A DNA stretch of 64,000 nucleotides from Microvirga sesbaniae (GCF_025460805.1 NZ_JAMXFJ010000024.1:1-64000), one strand, 5' to 3'; shown: positions 1-7,906, numbered from the stretch's first letter. The notes: generated by a model not told the origin, from the letters alone. Translations and numbers: made by a program.

Positions 1-515
1 GGCAGGTGGACCGCATCCGGTCGCGGGTCGCCATGGTGTTCCAGAGCTTCAATCTCTGGTCCCACATGACCATCCTGGAGAACGTCATCGAGGCGCCCGT
101 GCACGTGCAGAAGCGCCCGAAGGCCGAGTGCATCGCCGAGGCCGAAGAGCTGCTGAAGAAGGTCGGCATCGTCGACAAGCGCAACCAGTATCCGTCCCAC
201 CTCTCCGGCGGTCAGCAGCAGCGCGCCGCCATCGCCCGCGCGCTCGCCATGCACCCCAAGGTGATGCTGTTCGACGAGCCGACCTCGGCGCTCGATCCGG
301 AGCTGGTGGGCGAGGTCCTGCGCGTCATGCGCTCGCTCGCCGAGGAGGGCCGCACCATGCTGGTCGTCACGCACGAGATGGGCTTCGCCCGCGACGTATC
401 GAACCGGGTGGTGTTCCTGCACAAGGGCGTCGTCGAGGAGAACGGTGCGTCGGCCGAGGTCTTCGGCGCTCCGAAATCCGAGCGCTTCAAGCAGTTCATC
501 TCGAGCCATCGATAG
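1..515 (+). CDS. Polar amino acid ABC transporter ATP-binding protein, 3' part
   Basis: This is the C-terminal two thirds of an ABC ATPase that energises uptake of a polar amino acid or opine; it begins left of the window, so the Walker A segment is missing. Visible are the Q-loop region (MVFQSFNLW), the signature LSGGQQQR, Walker B with D-loop (VMLFDEPTSALD) and the switch histidine in VVTHEMGFA. The order and wording of these motifs match the HisP/GlnQ/OccP family. The protein ends ISSHR at 515. No permease lies downstream, so the partner permeases are probably upstream, outside the window. The last ~50 bases are found again at 6032-6081. The substrate cannot be read from this subunit; the neighbouring catabolic genes suggest an arginine/ornithine-like or related amino acid (inference). 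Confidence 0.93.
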   Translation, partial: QVDRIRSRVAMVFQSFNLWSHMTILENVIEAPVHVQKRPKAECIAEAEELLKKVGIVDKRNQYPSHLSGGQQQRAAIARALAMHPKVMLFDEPTSALDPELVGEVLRVMRSLAEEGRTMLVVTHEMGFARDVSNRVVFLHKGVVEENGASAEVFGAPKSERFKQFISSHR

Positions 516-566
516 ACCGTAGTTGGCTCAAAGGGCGTCAGGGAAGGCGGCCTTCGTGCCTGCGCC

Positions 567-1178
567 TCAGGAGATCACGTTCCTGACGAAGCGAACCCGG
601 ACCTGCCCCAGATTCTCATAAGAATAGACCTGGGCCGTACCGTACACTGCGTAGGAGCCCGCCGGATAGTCCTTCGGCTGCCCTGAGAGAGTAAGGCGGA
701 GAACTCCTTCGACCACATAGATCGACTCGTGCCAGCCCTCGGGATCCGGTTCGGCATCGTAGCGCTCGCCCGGCCCCAGGGACCAGAGCCACATCTGCGA
801 CTCGACCGAGGCTGGAGCCGAGCACAGCAGGACCGCTGAGCTCTCGGGAGACACACCACGCCAGGTGACCTCGTTGATGTCGGAACGGGACTCGCGCGTC
901 GGGTCGCGGACAAGGTCGGCGAACCCAACACCGATGGCCGCTGCCAGCTTGTCGAGGCCGGACAGGCTGATATTGGCGTCGCCCGACTCGACGGAGACGA
1001 TCGTGCGTCTGCTGATCCCGGAAGCCTGGGCAAGCGCGGTCTGGCTGAGGCCCACTGACTGGCGCAGGCGTCGCAGGTTCTCGGAGACATGTTCCAGGAC
1101 AGTGCTGGGGGCTGGATTGTGCAATATTCTGCTCACTGTGCTTGACTGCGCAATATCTTGCGCATAGGGTCCGGTCAA
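567..1178 (-). CDS. XRE-family regulator with C-terminal cupin
   Basis: This is a transcriptional regulator of the HTH_3 plus cupin_2 class, usually a local controller of amino acid metabolism. The helix-turn-helix lies at about residues 30-85 (LRRLRQSVGLSQTALAQASG, then RTIVSVESG). A small cupin barrel follows at about residues 125-200 (WHESIYVVEGVLRLTL, YPAGSYAVYG). The start is uncertain. The longest form begins with TTG at 1178, but two operator-like repeats (1118-1135, 1147-1164) would then lie inside the gene; GTG at 1136 or TTG at 1124 would leave most of that control region outside it and keep the whole HTH. The gene is divergent from the cyclodeaminase-like gene at 1286 and most likely controls it and itself. 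The ligand is unknown. Confidence 0.87.
   Translation of the reverse strand: MTGPYAQDIAQSSTVSRILHNPAPSTVLEHVSENLRRLRQSVGLSQTALAQASGISRRTIVSVESGDANISLSGLDKLAAAIGVGFADLVRDPTRESRSDINEVTWRGVSPESSAVLLCSAPASVESQMWLWSLGPGERYDAEPDPEGWHESIYVVEGVLRLTLSGQPKDYPAGSYAVYGTAQVYSYENLGQVRVRFVRNVIS
1118..1135. promoter_or_regulatory. Operator-like repeat, copy 1
   Basis: TGTGCAATATTCTGCTCA matches the perfect operator at 1147-1164 at 14 of 18 positions and sits 29 bp from it in the same orientation. It lies between (or at the start of) the XRE-cupin gene and the divergent cyclodeaminase-like gene. The imperfect copy could be the weaker site of an autoregulated pair. Confidence 0.5.
1147..1164. promoter_or_regulatory. 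Operator-like perfect inverted repeat, copy 2
   Basis: TGCGCAA-TATC-TTGCGCA has perfect 7-bp arms around a 4-bp centre, the form expected for a dimeric HTH_3 protein. It lies in the control region between the divergent XRE-cupin gene and the gene starting at 1286, so the adjacent regulator is the natural binder (inference). Confidence 0.6.
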
Positions 1179-1285
1179 ATCAAGCAGGATTCCGGTTCAA
1201 CGGCTCGGTGCGCGCGTCGCACTGGCGAGCGCGATCGAGAAGGCTTGCCCGACGCTCCGCACGGACGGTCGGCTGGAGAATGAGA

Positions 1286-2227
1286 ATGCTGACACCTGTT
1301 ACCTTCGACGAGGGTGCGATCGAGCGGGTTCTGCCTGATATCGATATCCGTGGCGCACTCGAGAACATGTTCCGTGCCCTGGCCGACGGCAAGGCCACCC
1401 AACCTCCGCAGACCCTGAGCCTGTTCCCGAACGGTGCCGGTGATTTCATCACCTATCTCGGCGTCCTGGCAGATGAGAAGGTCTTCGGCGCCAAGCTGTC
1501 TCCTTACATCCCCGGCGATGGGACTGCCCTCGTAACGGCCTGGACGCTGCTCATGTCGATGGAAACCGGGCAGCCATTGCTGCTGTGCGATTCCAAGCGG
1601 TTGACCACTGAGCGCACGGCGGCGACCACAGTGATCGCGGCCGACCTCCTGGCCCGAGACGATGCGAGGGTGCTGACGATCATCGGAACGGGCGCTGTCG
1701 GCCTGGCGCACCTGCGCTATGCCCAGACGATCCGCCCGTGGACCGAGGTGCGTCTGTGCTCGCCTCATATCCATGACAAGAGTGACCTGCCGACGTCGCT
1801 CTGCACCGGCTGTCCTGTCAGGCACTTCACGGATGCCGATGCCGCTTCCGCAGGTGCCGACGTGATCATGCTCTGCACCTCCTCGGGCACGCCGGTCATT
1901 GGAACGAATGATCTTGCCAGGGACGTCCTGATCACCTCGATCAGCACCAATGTCGCCCATGCTCACGAGGTGGATCCCGCTGCCTTGTCCGGCTTCGATG
2001 TCTACTGCGATTACCGTGCGACCACCCCGGCCTCGGCCGGCGAGATGAACCTCGCCATCGCCGCGGGGACGTGGAATGCCGACCGCCTGCTCGGCGACCT
2101 CCCGGAACTGCTGGCCGGCCGCGCGCCGAGGCCGAGCCGCGAGAGACCCGCTTTCTTCCGCTCGATCGGTCTCGGCCTGGAGGACATCGCCGCCGCCGTT
2201 GCCCTGCTCACCGTCGCCCGGGCCTGA
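1286..2227 (+). CDS. Ornithine cyclodeaminase / mu-crystallin family protein
   Basis: A 313-residue member of the ornithine cyclodeaminase / mu-crystallin family, which includes ornithine and lysine cyclodeaminases, ketimine reductases, alanine dehydrogenase and ectoine-utilisation protein EutC. Seen: the N-terminal substrate segment (FGAKLSPYIPGDG), the conserved DSKRLTTERTAA stretch, and a Rossmann NAD(P) motif VLTIIGTGAVGLAHL at about residues 130-145. The ATG at 1286 is chosen because GGAG at 1275-1278 lies 7 nt upstream; the ATG at 1280 is too close to it. It is the first gene of a plus-strand run, with the aminotransferase beginning 34 nt after its stop. A second family member lies at 10086. 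The exact reaction is not decided by sequence; family membership is secure. Confidence 0.88.
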   Translation: MLTPVTFDEGAIERVLPDIDIRGALENMFRALADGKATQPPQTLSLFPNGAGDFITYLGVLADEKVFGAKLSPYIPGDGTALVTAWTLLMSMETGQPLLLCDSKRLTTERTAATTVIAADLLARDDARVLTIIGTGAVGLAHLRYAQTIRPWTEVRLCSPHIHDKSDLPTSLCTGCPVRHFTDADAASAGADVIMLCTSSGTPVIGTNDLARDVLITSISTNVAHAHEVDPAALSGFDVYCDYRATTPASAGEMNLAIAAGTWNADRLLGDLPELLAGRAPRPSRERPAFFRSIGLGLEDIAAAVALLTVARA

Positions 2228-2261
2228 GCCCTTAACCTCGAACCCAAAAAGGAATTGTCCG

Positions 2262-3395
2262 ATGAAGATCCGTCATTTCGGCGTCGAGATCTGGATGAAC
2301 CGCTACGAGACCAAGTGCGAGTGGAACCTTGCCGAAACCTGCGTCGAGTCCCTGACCGTCGCGGAACTCCTTGAGATGGCGGGCAAGACCAACACGATCC
2401 TCTCGGAGTTGCTGCCGCTCAAGCTGACCTATGGTGCGATCGAGGGCAGCGAGAGGCTGCGTGGACTGGTCGCGGGCCTGTACGCCCAACAGGCGATCGA
2501 GAACGTCACGATCACCCATGGTGCCATCGGTGCGAACGCGCTCGTGCATGAAACCCTCGTCGAGCCGGGCGACCGGGTCGTCTCCGTGGTACCGACCTAC
2601 CAGCAGCACTATTCGATCCCCGAGAGCTACGGTGCCGACCTCCAGATCCTGAAGCTGTCCGAAGAGACGAACTTCCTCCCCGACCTGGATAAGCTGAAGC
2701 AGTTGGCGACTCCTGGCACGAAGCTCATCGCCATGACGAACCCGAACAATCCGACCGGCTCCCTGATGGATCGGGCCTACCTGGAAAAGGTCGTCGAGAT
2801 CGCGCGCGCCTGCGGAGCCTGGCTCCTGTGCGATGAGGTTTACCGGGGCACCGATCAGGATGGGGAGGGTATGACGGCCTCGATCGCCGATCTCTACGAG
2901 AAGGGCATCAGCACAGGCAGCATGTCGAAGAGCTACTCCCTGGCAGGACTGCGCCTCGGCTGGATCGTGGCGCCCGCAGAGTTGATCCATGCCATCTCGA
3001 TCCACCGCGATTACAACACCATCAGCGTCGGCATGCTGGATGATCATTTCGCGGCAATCGCCCTGGAGAACCGCGACAAGGTCCTCGCCCGCAGCAAGGA
3101 CATCACCCGGACCAATCTCGCGATCCTGTCCGATTGGGTCGATGGCGAGCCGCTGATCTCCTGGGTCAAGCCCAAGTCGGGCACGATTGCGCTGCTCAAG
3201 TACGACCTGCCGATCTCCTCGGAGGAATTCTGCGTCAGGCTGCTGGAGAAAACGGGCGTGATGCTCACCCCGGGCAGCGCGATGGACATGGAGGGCTACC
3301 TGCGCATCGGGTACGCCAACAACGAGCACATCCTGCGTGAGGGCCTGAAGCGTCTCTCGCAGTTCCTGGCAGCGGAGCAAGCGGCAGCCGCCTGA
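2262..3395 (+). CDS. PLP-dependent class I/II aminotransferase-fold protein
   Basis: A 377-residue fold-type I PLP enzyme. Visible are MTNPNNPTG (cofactor/substrate loop), CDEVYRG (the Asp that binds the pyridine nitrogen), and SMSKSYSLAGLRLGW, whose lysine should form the Schiff base. The start ATG at 2262 follows an AAAAAGGAA ribosome binding site. The N-terminal region (YGAIEGSERLRGLVAGLY, ITHGAIGAN) recalls, from memory, the branch containing PLP-dependent L-arginine oxidases/hydroxylases (MppP, RohP) and capreomycidine synthase. That would fit an arginine/ornithine-type locus, but it needs a phylogeny; ordinary transamination is the default. The preceding gene is cyclodeaminase-like; a decayed transporter gene follows at 3441. 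Confidence 0.87.
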   Translation: MKIRHFGVEIWMNRYETKCEWNLAETCVESLTVAELLEMAGKTNTILSELLPLKLTYGAIEGSERLRGLVAGLYAQQAIENVTITHGAIGANALVHETLVEPGDRVVSVVPTYQQHYSIPESYGADLQILKLSEETNFLPDLDKLKQLATPGTKLIAMTNPNNPTGSLMDRAYLEKVVEIARACGAWLLCDEVYRGTDQDGEGMTASIADLYEKGISTGSMSKSYSLAGLRLGWIVAPAELIHAISIHRDYNTISVGMLDDHFAAIALENRDKVLARSKDITRTNLAILSDWVDGEPLISWVKPKSGTIALLKYDLPISSEEFCVRLLEKTGVMLTPGSAMDMEGYLRIGYANNEHILREGLKRLSQFLAAEQAAAA

Positions 3396-3440
3396 GCCAT
3401 GGTTAGACATCCTGCCGCCTCAAAATTCGAGGGGAAGTCC

Positions 3441-3529
3441 ATGAACTCGTTCAAGCGTCTTGCCCTGGCCGCTCCCGGCCTGGCAATTCGGAAAAGTGGT
3501 TCAAGGTCGACCTGACGCCGCAGGGATGA
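3441..3529 (+). pseudogene. Relic of an amino acid-binding protein gene
   Basis: Only the two ends of a periplasmic binding-protein gene remain. The 5' part has a ribosome binding site (AGGGGAAG at 3429-3436) and codes MNSFKRLALAAPGLA, resembling the signal peptide of the intact binding protein at 7040 (MKKLGRLALAAVGMA). The 3' part (3494-3529, a different frame) codes KWFKVDLTPQG and a stop; the intact gene ends KWFKVDVTPQG, 32 of 36 bases identical. Roughly 750 bp of the middle are gone and the junction is out of frame, so the reading frame from the old start ends after 24 codons. Confidence 0.8.
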
Positions 3530-3616
3530 ACTCGGTCGACGCAGGGGCGGGGGACTTTCATGATGTGAGCGCCTCGCTCAAGAATCGGGGCCAGATCGAT
3601 CGGGGAACTTGAAGCG

Positions 3617-4969
3617 ATGACTCTTGACGAACACGTGGCGCGCGGTCGGGACGACCTTCGGCGCCTTGTCGCCATTCCCTCGGTCAGTGCCCGGGGCGAG
3701 GGGCTTGGGGAATGCGCCGAGACCGTCCGTGGCCTCCTCGAAGAGGCGGGGTTCCGGACGGAGGTTCATCCAGGCGAGATCGGCCCGTTCGTGATCGGCG
3801 AGATCGGCAGCGGACCCGTCGTCCTGATGGTCTACAACCACTACGACGTTCAGCCCGAGGATCCGGTGGCGTTGTGGGAGAGCCCTCCCTTCGAGCTCAG
3901 CGAGCGCGATGGTCGATGGTTCGGACGCGGCGTTGCCGACGACAAGGGCGAGTTCGCAAGCCGCCTGGCCGGCTGGCGGTTGTTCCGCGAACGCCAGCCG
4001 GGACCATTGCCCTTCAGACTGATCTGGGTCGTCGATGGCGAGGAGGAGATCGGGAGCCCTTCGCTCGAGGTCTTCCTCAAGCATCGCTTCGACGGGCAAC
4101 GGGTCGATGCCTGCTGGTGGGAATACGGCGAGATCGACTCGGCAGGGCGGCCGATCATCCTGTGCGGGTTTAAGGGCGTGCTCGGATTGGAATTGAGGTG
4201 CCGGACCGCTCGTGCCGATCTTCACTCGAGTCTCGGAGCCGTCTTCGACAATCCCCTATGGCGGCTCGCCGCTGCAACGGCATCGATGCGGGATGCCGCT
4301 GGCCGGATCCTGATCGACGGGTTCTACACGTCGGTGCGCGCACCAAGGCCCGGCGAAATGGCCATGGCAGCAGACCCGCCGTTCACGTTCGAGAGCCTGA
4401 TTGCGGCGACCGGTGGGCAGCGCCCACTGGAGGGCGTGGACGCCACGACATTCTTCCGTGCCATGAACTTCGAGCCCTGCTTCAACGTGAACGGTTTCGG
4501 AGGTGGCTACGAGGGTGAGGGAATGAAGACGGTCGTTCCGGCGGAGGGCTTCGTGAAGCTCGATTTCCGCCTGGTGCCGGATCAGGATCCCAAGCTGATC
4601 GTCCCACTGGTCCGGGCCCATCTCGATCGGAAAGGGTTTCAGGACATCGAGATCGTCGTCCATGACGATGTGGTGAAACCCGTTCGGTCTGCTCCGGATC
4701 ATTGGCTCGTTGGGGAGGCCAGGACGCTCCTGGAAAGGCACTTCCGGCAACCTGTCATCGTCCAGCCGAGCTCTCCGGCCTCCGGGACCGCTCACCCGTT
4801 CGTGGAGCAGCTTGGAGCGGCCGTTATCGGCATCGGCCTGACTCATCACGGAGCCATGATGCACTCGCCCAACGAGAATATCGTCCGGGAGCATTTCGGT
4901 ACGATGGTGTCGTTTTCTGCCGACTTCTTCGAGGCGATGGGACGGAAGGCGGCGGCGGCGTCTGAATGA
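3617..4969 (+). CDS. M20-family metallopeptidase (dipeptidase / deacylase type)
   Basis: A 450-residue M20/M25/M40 zinc hydrolase that cleaves dipeptides or N-acyl/N-carbamoyl amino acids. Metal ligands are visible: H75 and the catalytic Asp in NHYDVQP, bridging Asp 108 in GRGVADDKG, the EE pair at about 142-143 in DGEEEIGS, and a late His in HHGAMMHSPNE. The dimerisation (lid) domain lies between about residues 185 and 330. It is probably cytoplasmic: there is no signal peptide. It lies downstream of the binding-protein relic and 33 nt upstream of an EamA exporter, in the same direction. In this setting it may release the amino acid that the locus degrades; the true substrate is unknown. Confidence 0.92.
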   Translation: MTLDEHVARGRDDLRRLVAIPSVSARGEGLGECAETVRGLLEEAGFRTEVHPGEIGPFVIGEIGSGPVVLMVYNHYDVQPEDPVALWESPPFELSERDGRWFGRGVADDKGEFASRLAGWRLFRERQPGPLPFRLIWVVDGEEEIGSPSLEVFLKHRFDGQRVDACWWEYGEIDSAGRPIILCGFKGVLGLELRCRTARADLHSSLGAVFDNPLWRLAAATASMRDAAGRILIDGFYTSVRAPRPGEMAMAADPPFTFESLIAATGGQRPLEGVDATTFFRAMNFEPCFNVNGFGGGYEGEGMKTVVPAEGFVKLDFRLVPDQDPKLIVPLVRAHLDRKGFQDIEIVVHDDVVKPVRSAPDHWLVGEARTLLERHFRQPVIVQPSSPASGTAHPFVEQLGAAVIGIGLTHHGAMMHSPNENIVREHFGTMVSFSADFFEAMGRKAAAASE

Positions 4970-5002
4970 TCGTCAGCCGACATCCTAAGGCAGGGAAGCA
5001 AC

Positions 5003-5911
5003 ATGGCGTTACACTCTTCGCTTCAGGCACCTGTCGCGCCCAAGCTCGCCCCGCCTGCCTCTGCGCTCCTTGCCATGGCGTCCATCACGACCGGTGCCTC
5101 CTTCGCGAAGGGATTGTTCCCGGTTCTGGGCCCCGCGGGCACGGCCGCCGTGAGATTGGGACTTGCGGCATTGATCCTTGCCGGTCTCCTGCGTGTCTGG
5201 CGGGTCAGGCCGACCTTACGGTCTTTGGGATCCGGCGCCGTTTACGGATCGATGATCGCGGGCATGAACCTCCTGTTCTACATGGCCATCGCACGCATAC
5301 CCTTGGGCGTCGCCATCGCGATCGAATTCATGGGACCGCTCGCCGTCGCGATCTTCGCCTCCCGACACAGGATGCATCTCATATGGGCTGCCTTGGCGTT
5401 GGCAGGTTTGTTGATGATCCTGCCGATACGGGCATCCGAGGGCAGCCTTGATCCTGTCGGTGTCCTGTACGCACTCGGCGCCGGGGCATGCTGGGCCGGC
5501 TACATCCTGGCGGGCCGACTGGCCGGAGCCGACCACGGGATCCAGGCTCCAGCGGTCGGGATGATCTTCGCAACAATCATCGTCCTCCCAGTCGGCATCG
5601 CCGATGCAGGATCGAACCTGTTGGGCCATGGAATCCTCGGCCCGGCAATGGCAATTGCAGTCCTCTCAAGTGCCTTGCCGTACACCCTGGAGATGTTTGC
5701 TCTCACGCGCATGTCGGCTCGGAGCTTCGGCATCCTCATGAGCTGCGAGCCGGCCATGGGAGCGCTCGTCGGGTTGATGCTTTTGGGAGAGCGCTTGTCC
5801 TTCATGACGTGCGTCGGAACAGGATTGGTGATCCTAGCGCATCGGACGGAAAAGTGGACCCGGTTTTCCGTCTCATCCGATGCGCCGGTCAAGAGAAGGA
5901 GCCTCGGATGA
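5003..5911 (+). CDS. EamA/RhtA-type drug-metabolite transporter, C-terminus from a repeat
   Basis: A 302-residue inner-membrane transporter of the DMT superfamily, RhtA-like, with about ten hydrophobic segments and two EamA repeats (roughly residues 15-140 and 150-285). RhtA proteins export threonine/homoserine and related amino acids; here it would relieve amino acid overload (inference). The last ~25 codons (from about 5837) are read through a family 1 palindromic repeat, giving an abnormal hydrophilic tail (HRTEKWTRFSVSSDAPVKRR). The native stop has apparently been lost, but all membrane segments are intact, so the protein may still work. Start ATG 5003. Confidence 0.88.
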   Translation: MALHSSLQAPVAPKLAPPASALLAMASITTGASFAKGLFPVLGPAGTAAVRLGLAALILAGLLRVWRVRPTLRSLGSGAVYGSMIAGMNLLFYMAIARIPLGVAIAIEFMGPLAVAIFASRHRMHLIWAALALAGLLMILPIRASEGSLDPVGVLYALGAGACWAGYILAGRLAGADHGIQAPAVGMIFATIIVLPVGIADAGSNLLGHGILGPAMAIAVLSSALPYTLEMFALTRMSARSFGILMSCEPAMGALVGLMLLGERLSFMTCVGTGLVILAHRTEKWTRFSVSSDAPVKRRSLG

Positions 5912-5945
5912 CTCCCAAAAGTGGTGTCCACTTTTGGGTCCGAGG
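5837..5945. repeat. Family 1 composite palindrome (two hairpins)
   Basis: Two inverted repeats separated by a short linker. 5837-5885 is bounded by GCGCATCGGA and TCCGATGCGC; 5901-5945 by GCCTCGGA and TCCGAGGC. Both carry the AAAAGTGG / CCACTTTT core. Read on the minus strand it matches the unit at 33,741-33,892 nearly base for base. It overlaps the 3' end of the EamA gene. Confidence 0.85.
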
Positions 5946-6031
5946 CTCTGACTTCATTCGGTACGCTCTCGGGCGAGCGGTCAGCATAGGTCTCGAGGTC
6001 TGAACATTCCTCGATCAATGTCAGTCATGCG

Positions 6032-6081
6032 TTCGCGCGCCGAAATCCGAGCGCTTCGGGCAATTCATCTCAAGCCATCGA
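6032..6081 (+). pseudogene. Relic of an ABC ATPase 3' end
   Basis: These 50 bases match the end of the ATPase gene at 462-512 at about 45 of 51 aligned positions, and would code APKSERFGQFISSHR with one 1-bp gap near the start. The stop codon is replaced by GAA. Nothing upstream of it belongs to the ATPase. It is a direct repeat of the intact gene end and brackets the segment 515-6031. Confidence 0.75.
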
Positions 6082-6147
6082 ACGGGTGTCATTCTCCTGG
6101 GTTCCCATTAGGCGCTCCAGTGATTCACTCAAGTAGAAATCAAGCCA

Positions 6148-6804
6148 TCATTCAGCGTCCGTCCTGCCATTCCCGCCTTGCTTGAGATAGTTGTAGACGG
6201 TCGCGCGGCCCACTCCGAGAACCCTCGAGATGTAGGACGCCATGTTGCGTCCACCGAATGCTCCATCCCCGGCAAGGTCTGTGATGAGCTGCTGTTTCTC
6301 GCGCCGGCCCAATTCGGCAACGGACAGTCCGCGTTCCCGGGTCCAGGACTGGATGTATTCGTTGACCCGCTCATGCCAGTCATCCCTGAACAGCGACGCC
6401 GGCCTCTCCTGAGCCTGGGGCACCGAGACGAGGGCCTCCAAGGTGCTGATGGCGGTGTGGAAATGAGAGACATCCACGTTGATGCATAGAATGCCGATGG
6501 CCTTCTCGCCGGCCCGGATCACGGCGCTAACCGACTTGATGCGCCGGCCGTCCCAATTCACCTTCTCATAGGGTCCGATGATCCTGTCAGAGGGCTTGAA
6601 GTCGATCTCATGAATGAGCGACGGCTCGCCGAGTTCCCGCTTGGAGAAGGTGTTGGTCAGGTGCACGACCGTCTCGGTGGCGAGGTCGTGGAGAACGACC
6701 TCGGCATAGGGCTGCAACAGCAGCGCGATCGCATCGCAGATATGGGTATAAGCCGCGAGTTCCGGGACCAGTCCGGACTTGGCCGTTTGCCTGGCTTTTC
6801 TCAT
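6148..6804 (-). CDS. YheO/DauR-type PAS plus HTH transcriptional regulator
   Basis: A 218-residue regulator with an N-terminal YheO-like PAS domain (from about residue 15, YTHICDAIALLLQPYAEVVLHDL, to about 125, GILCINVDVSHF) and a C-terminal HTH_22 domain (LGVGRATVYNYLK near the end). DauR of Pseudomonas, a family member, represses D-arginine catabolism; a basic amino acid signal is therefore plausible here but not shown. The ATG at 6804 starts at MRKARQTAKSG; a longer frame up to 6912 adds an uncharacteristic Arg/Pro-rich leader. It is divergent from the binding-protein gene at 7040; the 235-bp gap holds an inverted repeat at 6982-7013 that could be its operator. Confidence 0.9.
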   Translation of the reverse strand: MRKARQTAKSGLVPELAAYTHICDAIALLLQPYAEVVLHDLATETVVHLTNTFSKRELGEPSLIHEIDFKPSDRIIGPYEKVNWDGRRIKSVSAVIRAGEKAIGILCINVDVSHFHTAISTLEALVSVPQAQERPASLFRDDWHERVNEYIQSWTRERGLSVAELGRREKQQLITDLAGDGAFGGRNMASYISRVLGVGRATVYNYLKQGGNGRTDAE

Positions 6805-6981
6805 CTCGGCAGTCCGTCGCGCGTGGGGTGGAACATGCTGTCTCGCCTGGGCACGGGGTGCTTGGGGATCGTCCAAGACTGTCTCATGCCTGAAAGTGCA
6901 GGCAAGTGGCAACGCTCGAGGGGACAGGGCATGGATCGACCAGGAAAATATATGGACGGCAAAGTCTAAATTGGACTTGAC

Positions 6982-7013
6982 TGTTCAACATGACGACTGC
7001 CATGTTGTCAACA
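6982..7013. promoter_or_regulatory. Inverted repeat upstream of the binding-protein gene
   Basis: CAACATG (6986-6992) and CATGTTG (7001-7007) form 7-bp arms around 8 bp; flanking TGTT and AACA extend the symmetry with a small bulge. It sits 27 bp before the start of the binding-protein gene and between divergent genes, a position suited to repression by the YheO-type regulator. Confidence 0.5.
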
Positions 7014-7039
7014 ATCAATCCTCCAACAAGGGAACACTG

Positions 7040-7897
7040 ATGATGAAGAAGCTCGGTCGCCTGGCCCTGGCAGCCGTCGGCATGGCGCTGGCTCCGGCCC
7101 TCGCTCATGCTCAAGTCGGAAAGGTCACAAGCCTCAAGATCGCGACGGAGGGCGCCTATGTCCCCTGGAACTTCACGGGCCCGGGCGGCAAGCTCGAAGG
7201 CTTCGAGATCGACCTCGCCAACGACCTGTGCGCCCGCATGAAGGTCACCTGCGAGATCGTCGCCCAGGACTGGGACGGCATCATCCCGGCGCTGACCGCC
7301 AAGAAGTACGACGCCATCATGGCCGGCATGAGCATCACCGACAAGCGCCTGGAGACCATCGATTTCACCCGACCCTATGCTCAGGTGAGCAACGGAATCG
7401 TCGTCGCGAAGAACTCTGCGGAAGCGAAGGCGCTTGGTCCTGTTGCGCAGTTCAGCCTCGCCTCCCAGCCGGCCGAATCCGAAGCGGCTGTGGTCAAGAT
7501 TCGCGAGGCCCTCAAGGGCAAGACGCTCGGTGTCCAGACCTCTTCGTCTCACTCAAACTTCACCGACAAATACCTTAAAGGGGCCGTCGAGATCCGCGAG
7601 TACAAGACGACGGAGCAGTACGATCTCGATCTCGCGGCCGGACGCATCGATGCAGTGATTGGTGACAAGACGGCCCTTCAGGGCACCCTGGACAAGCCGG
7701 AATTCAAGGATTTCGCAGTTGCGGGACCGGGCTTCTCCGGCGGTATCCTGGGTCGCGGCGTAGGAGTGGGCCTGCGTAAAGACAGCCAAGAGCTCAAGGC
7801 CATGTTCGATACCGCCATCGCCGCGGCCATTGCCGATGGCACCGTCAAGAAGCTGGCCGAGAAGTGGTTCAAGGTTGACGTGACGCCACAGGGCTGA
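7040..7897 (+). CDS. Periplasmic polar amino acid-binding protein
   Basis: A 285-residue family 3 extracellular solute-binding protein (HisJ/ArgT/OccT type). It has a Sec signal peptide (MMKKLGRLALAAVGMALAPA, cleavage after AHA at about residue 24). The first lobe shows LKIATEGAYVPWNF and GFEIDLANDLCARM; DWDGIIPALTAKKYDAIMAGMSIT is the usual hinge and ligand region. Ligand type is suggested as basic amino acid or opine by family resemblance only. No permease adjoins it; the ATPase at the window start and off-window permeases are likely partners. A strong hairpin follows the stop, which may limit read-through into the catabolic genes at 8064 onwards. Start: ATG 7040 (or 7043) after GGAACACTG. 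Confidence 0.93.
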   Translation: MMKKLGRLALAAVGMALAPALAHAQVGKVTSLKIATEGAYVPWNFTGPGGKLEGFEIDLANDLCARMKVTCEIVAQDWDGIIPALTAKKYDAIMAGMSITDKRLETIDFTRPYAQVSNGIVVAKNSAEAKALGPVAQFSLASQPAESEAAVVKIREALKGKTLGVQTSSSHSNFTDKYLKGAVEIREYKTTEQYDLDLAAGRIDAVIGDKTALQGTLDKPEFKDFAVAGPGFSGGILGRGVGVGLRKDSQELKAMFDTAIAAAIADGTVKKLAEKWFKVDVTPQG

Positions 7898-7906
7898 TGA
7901 GAGGTC

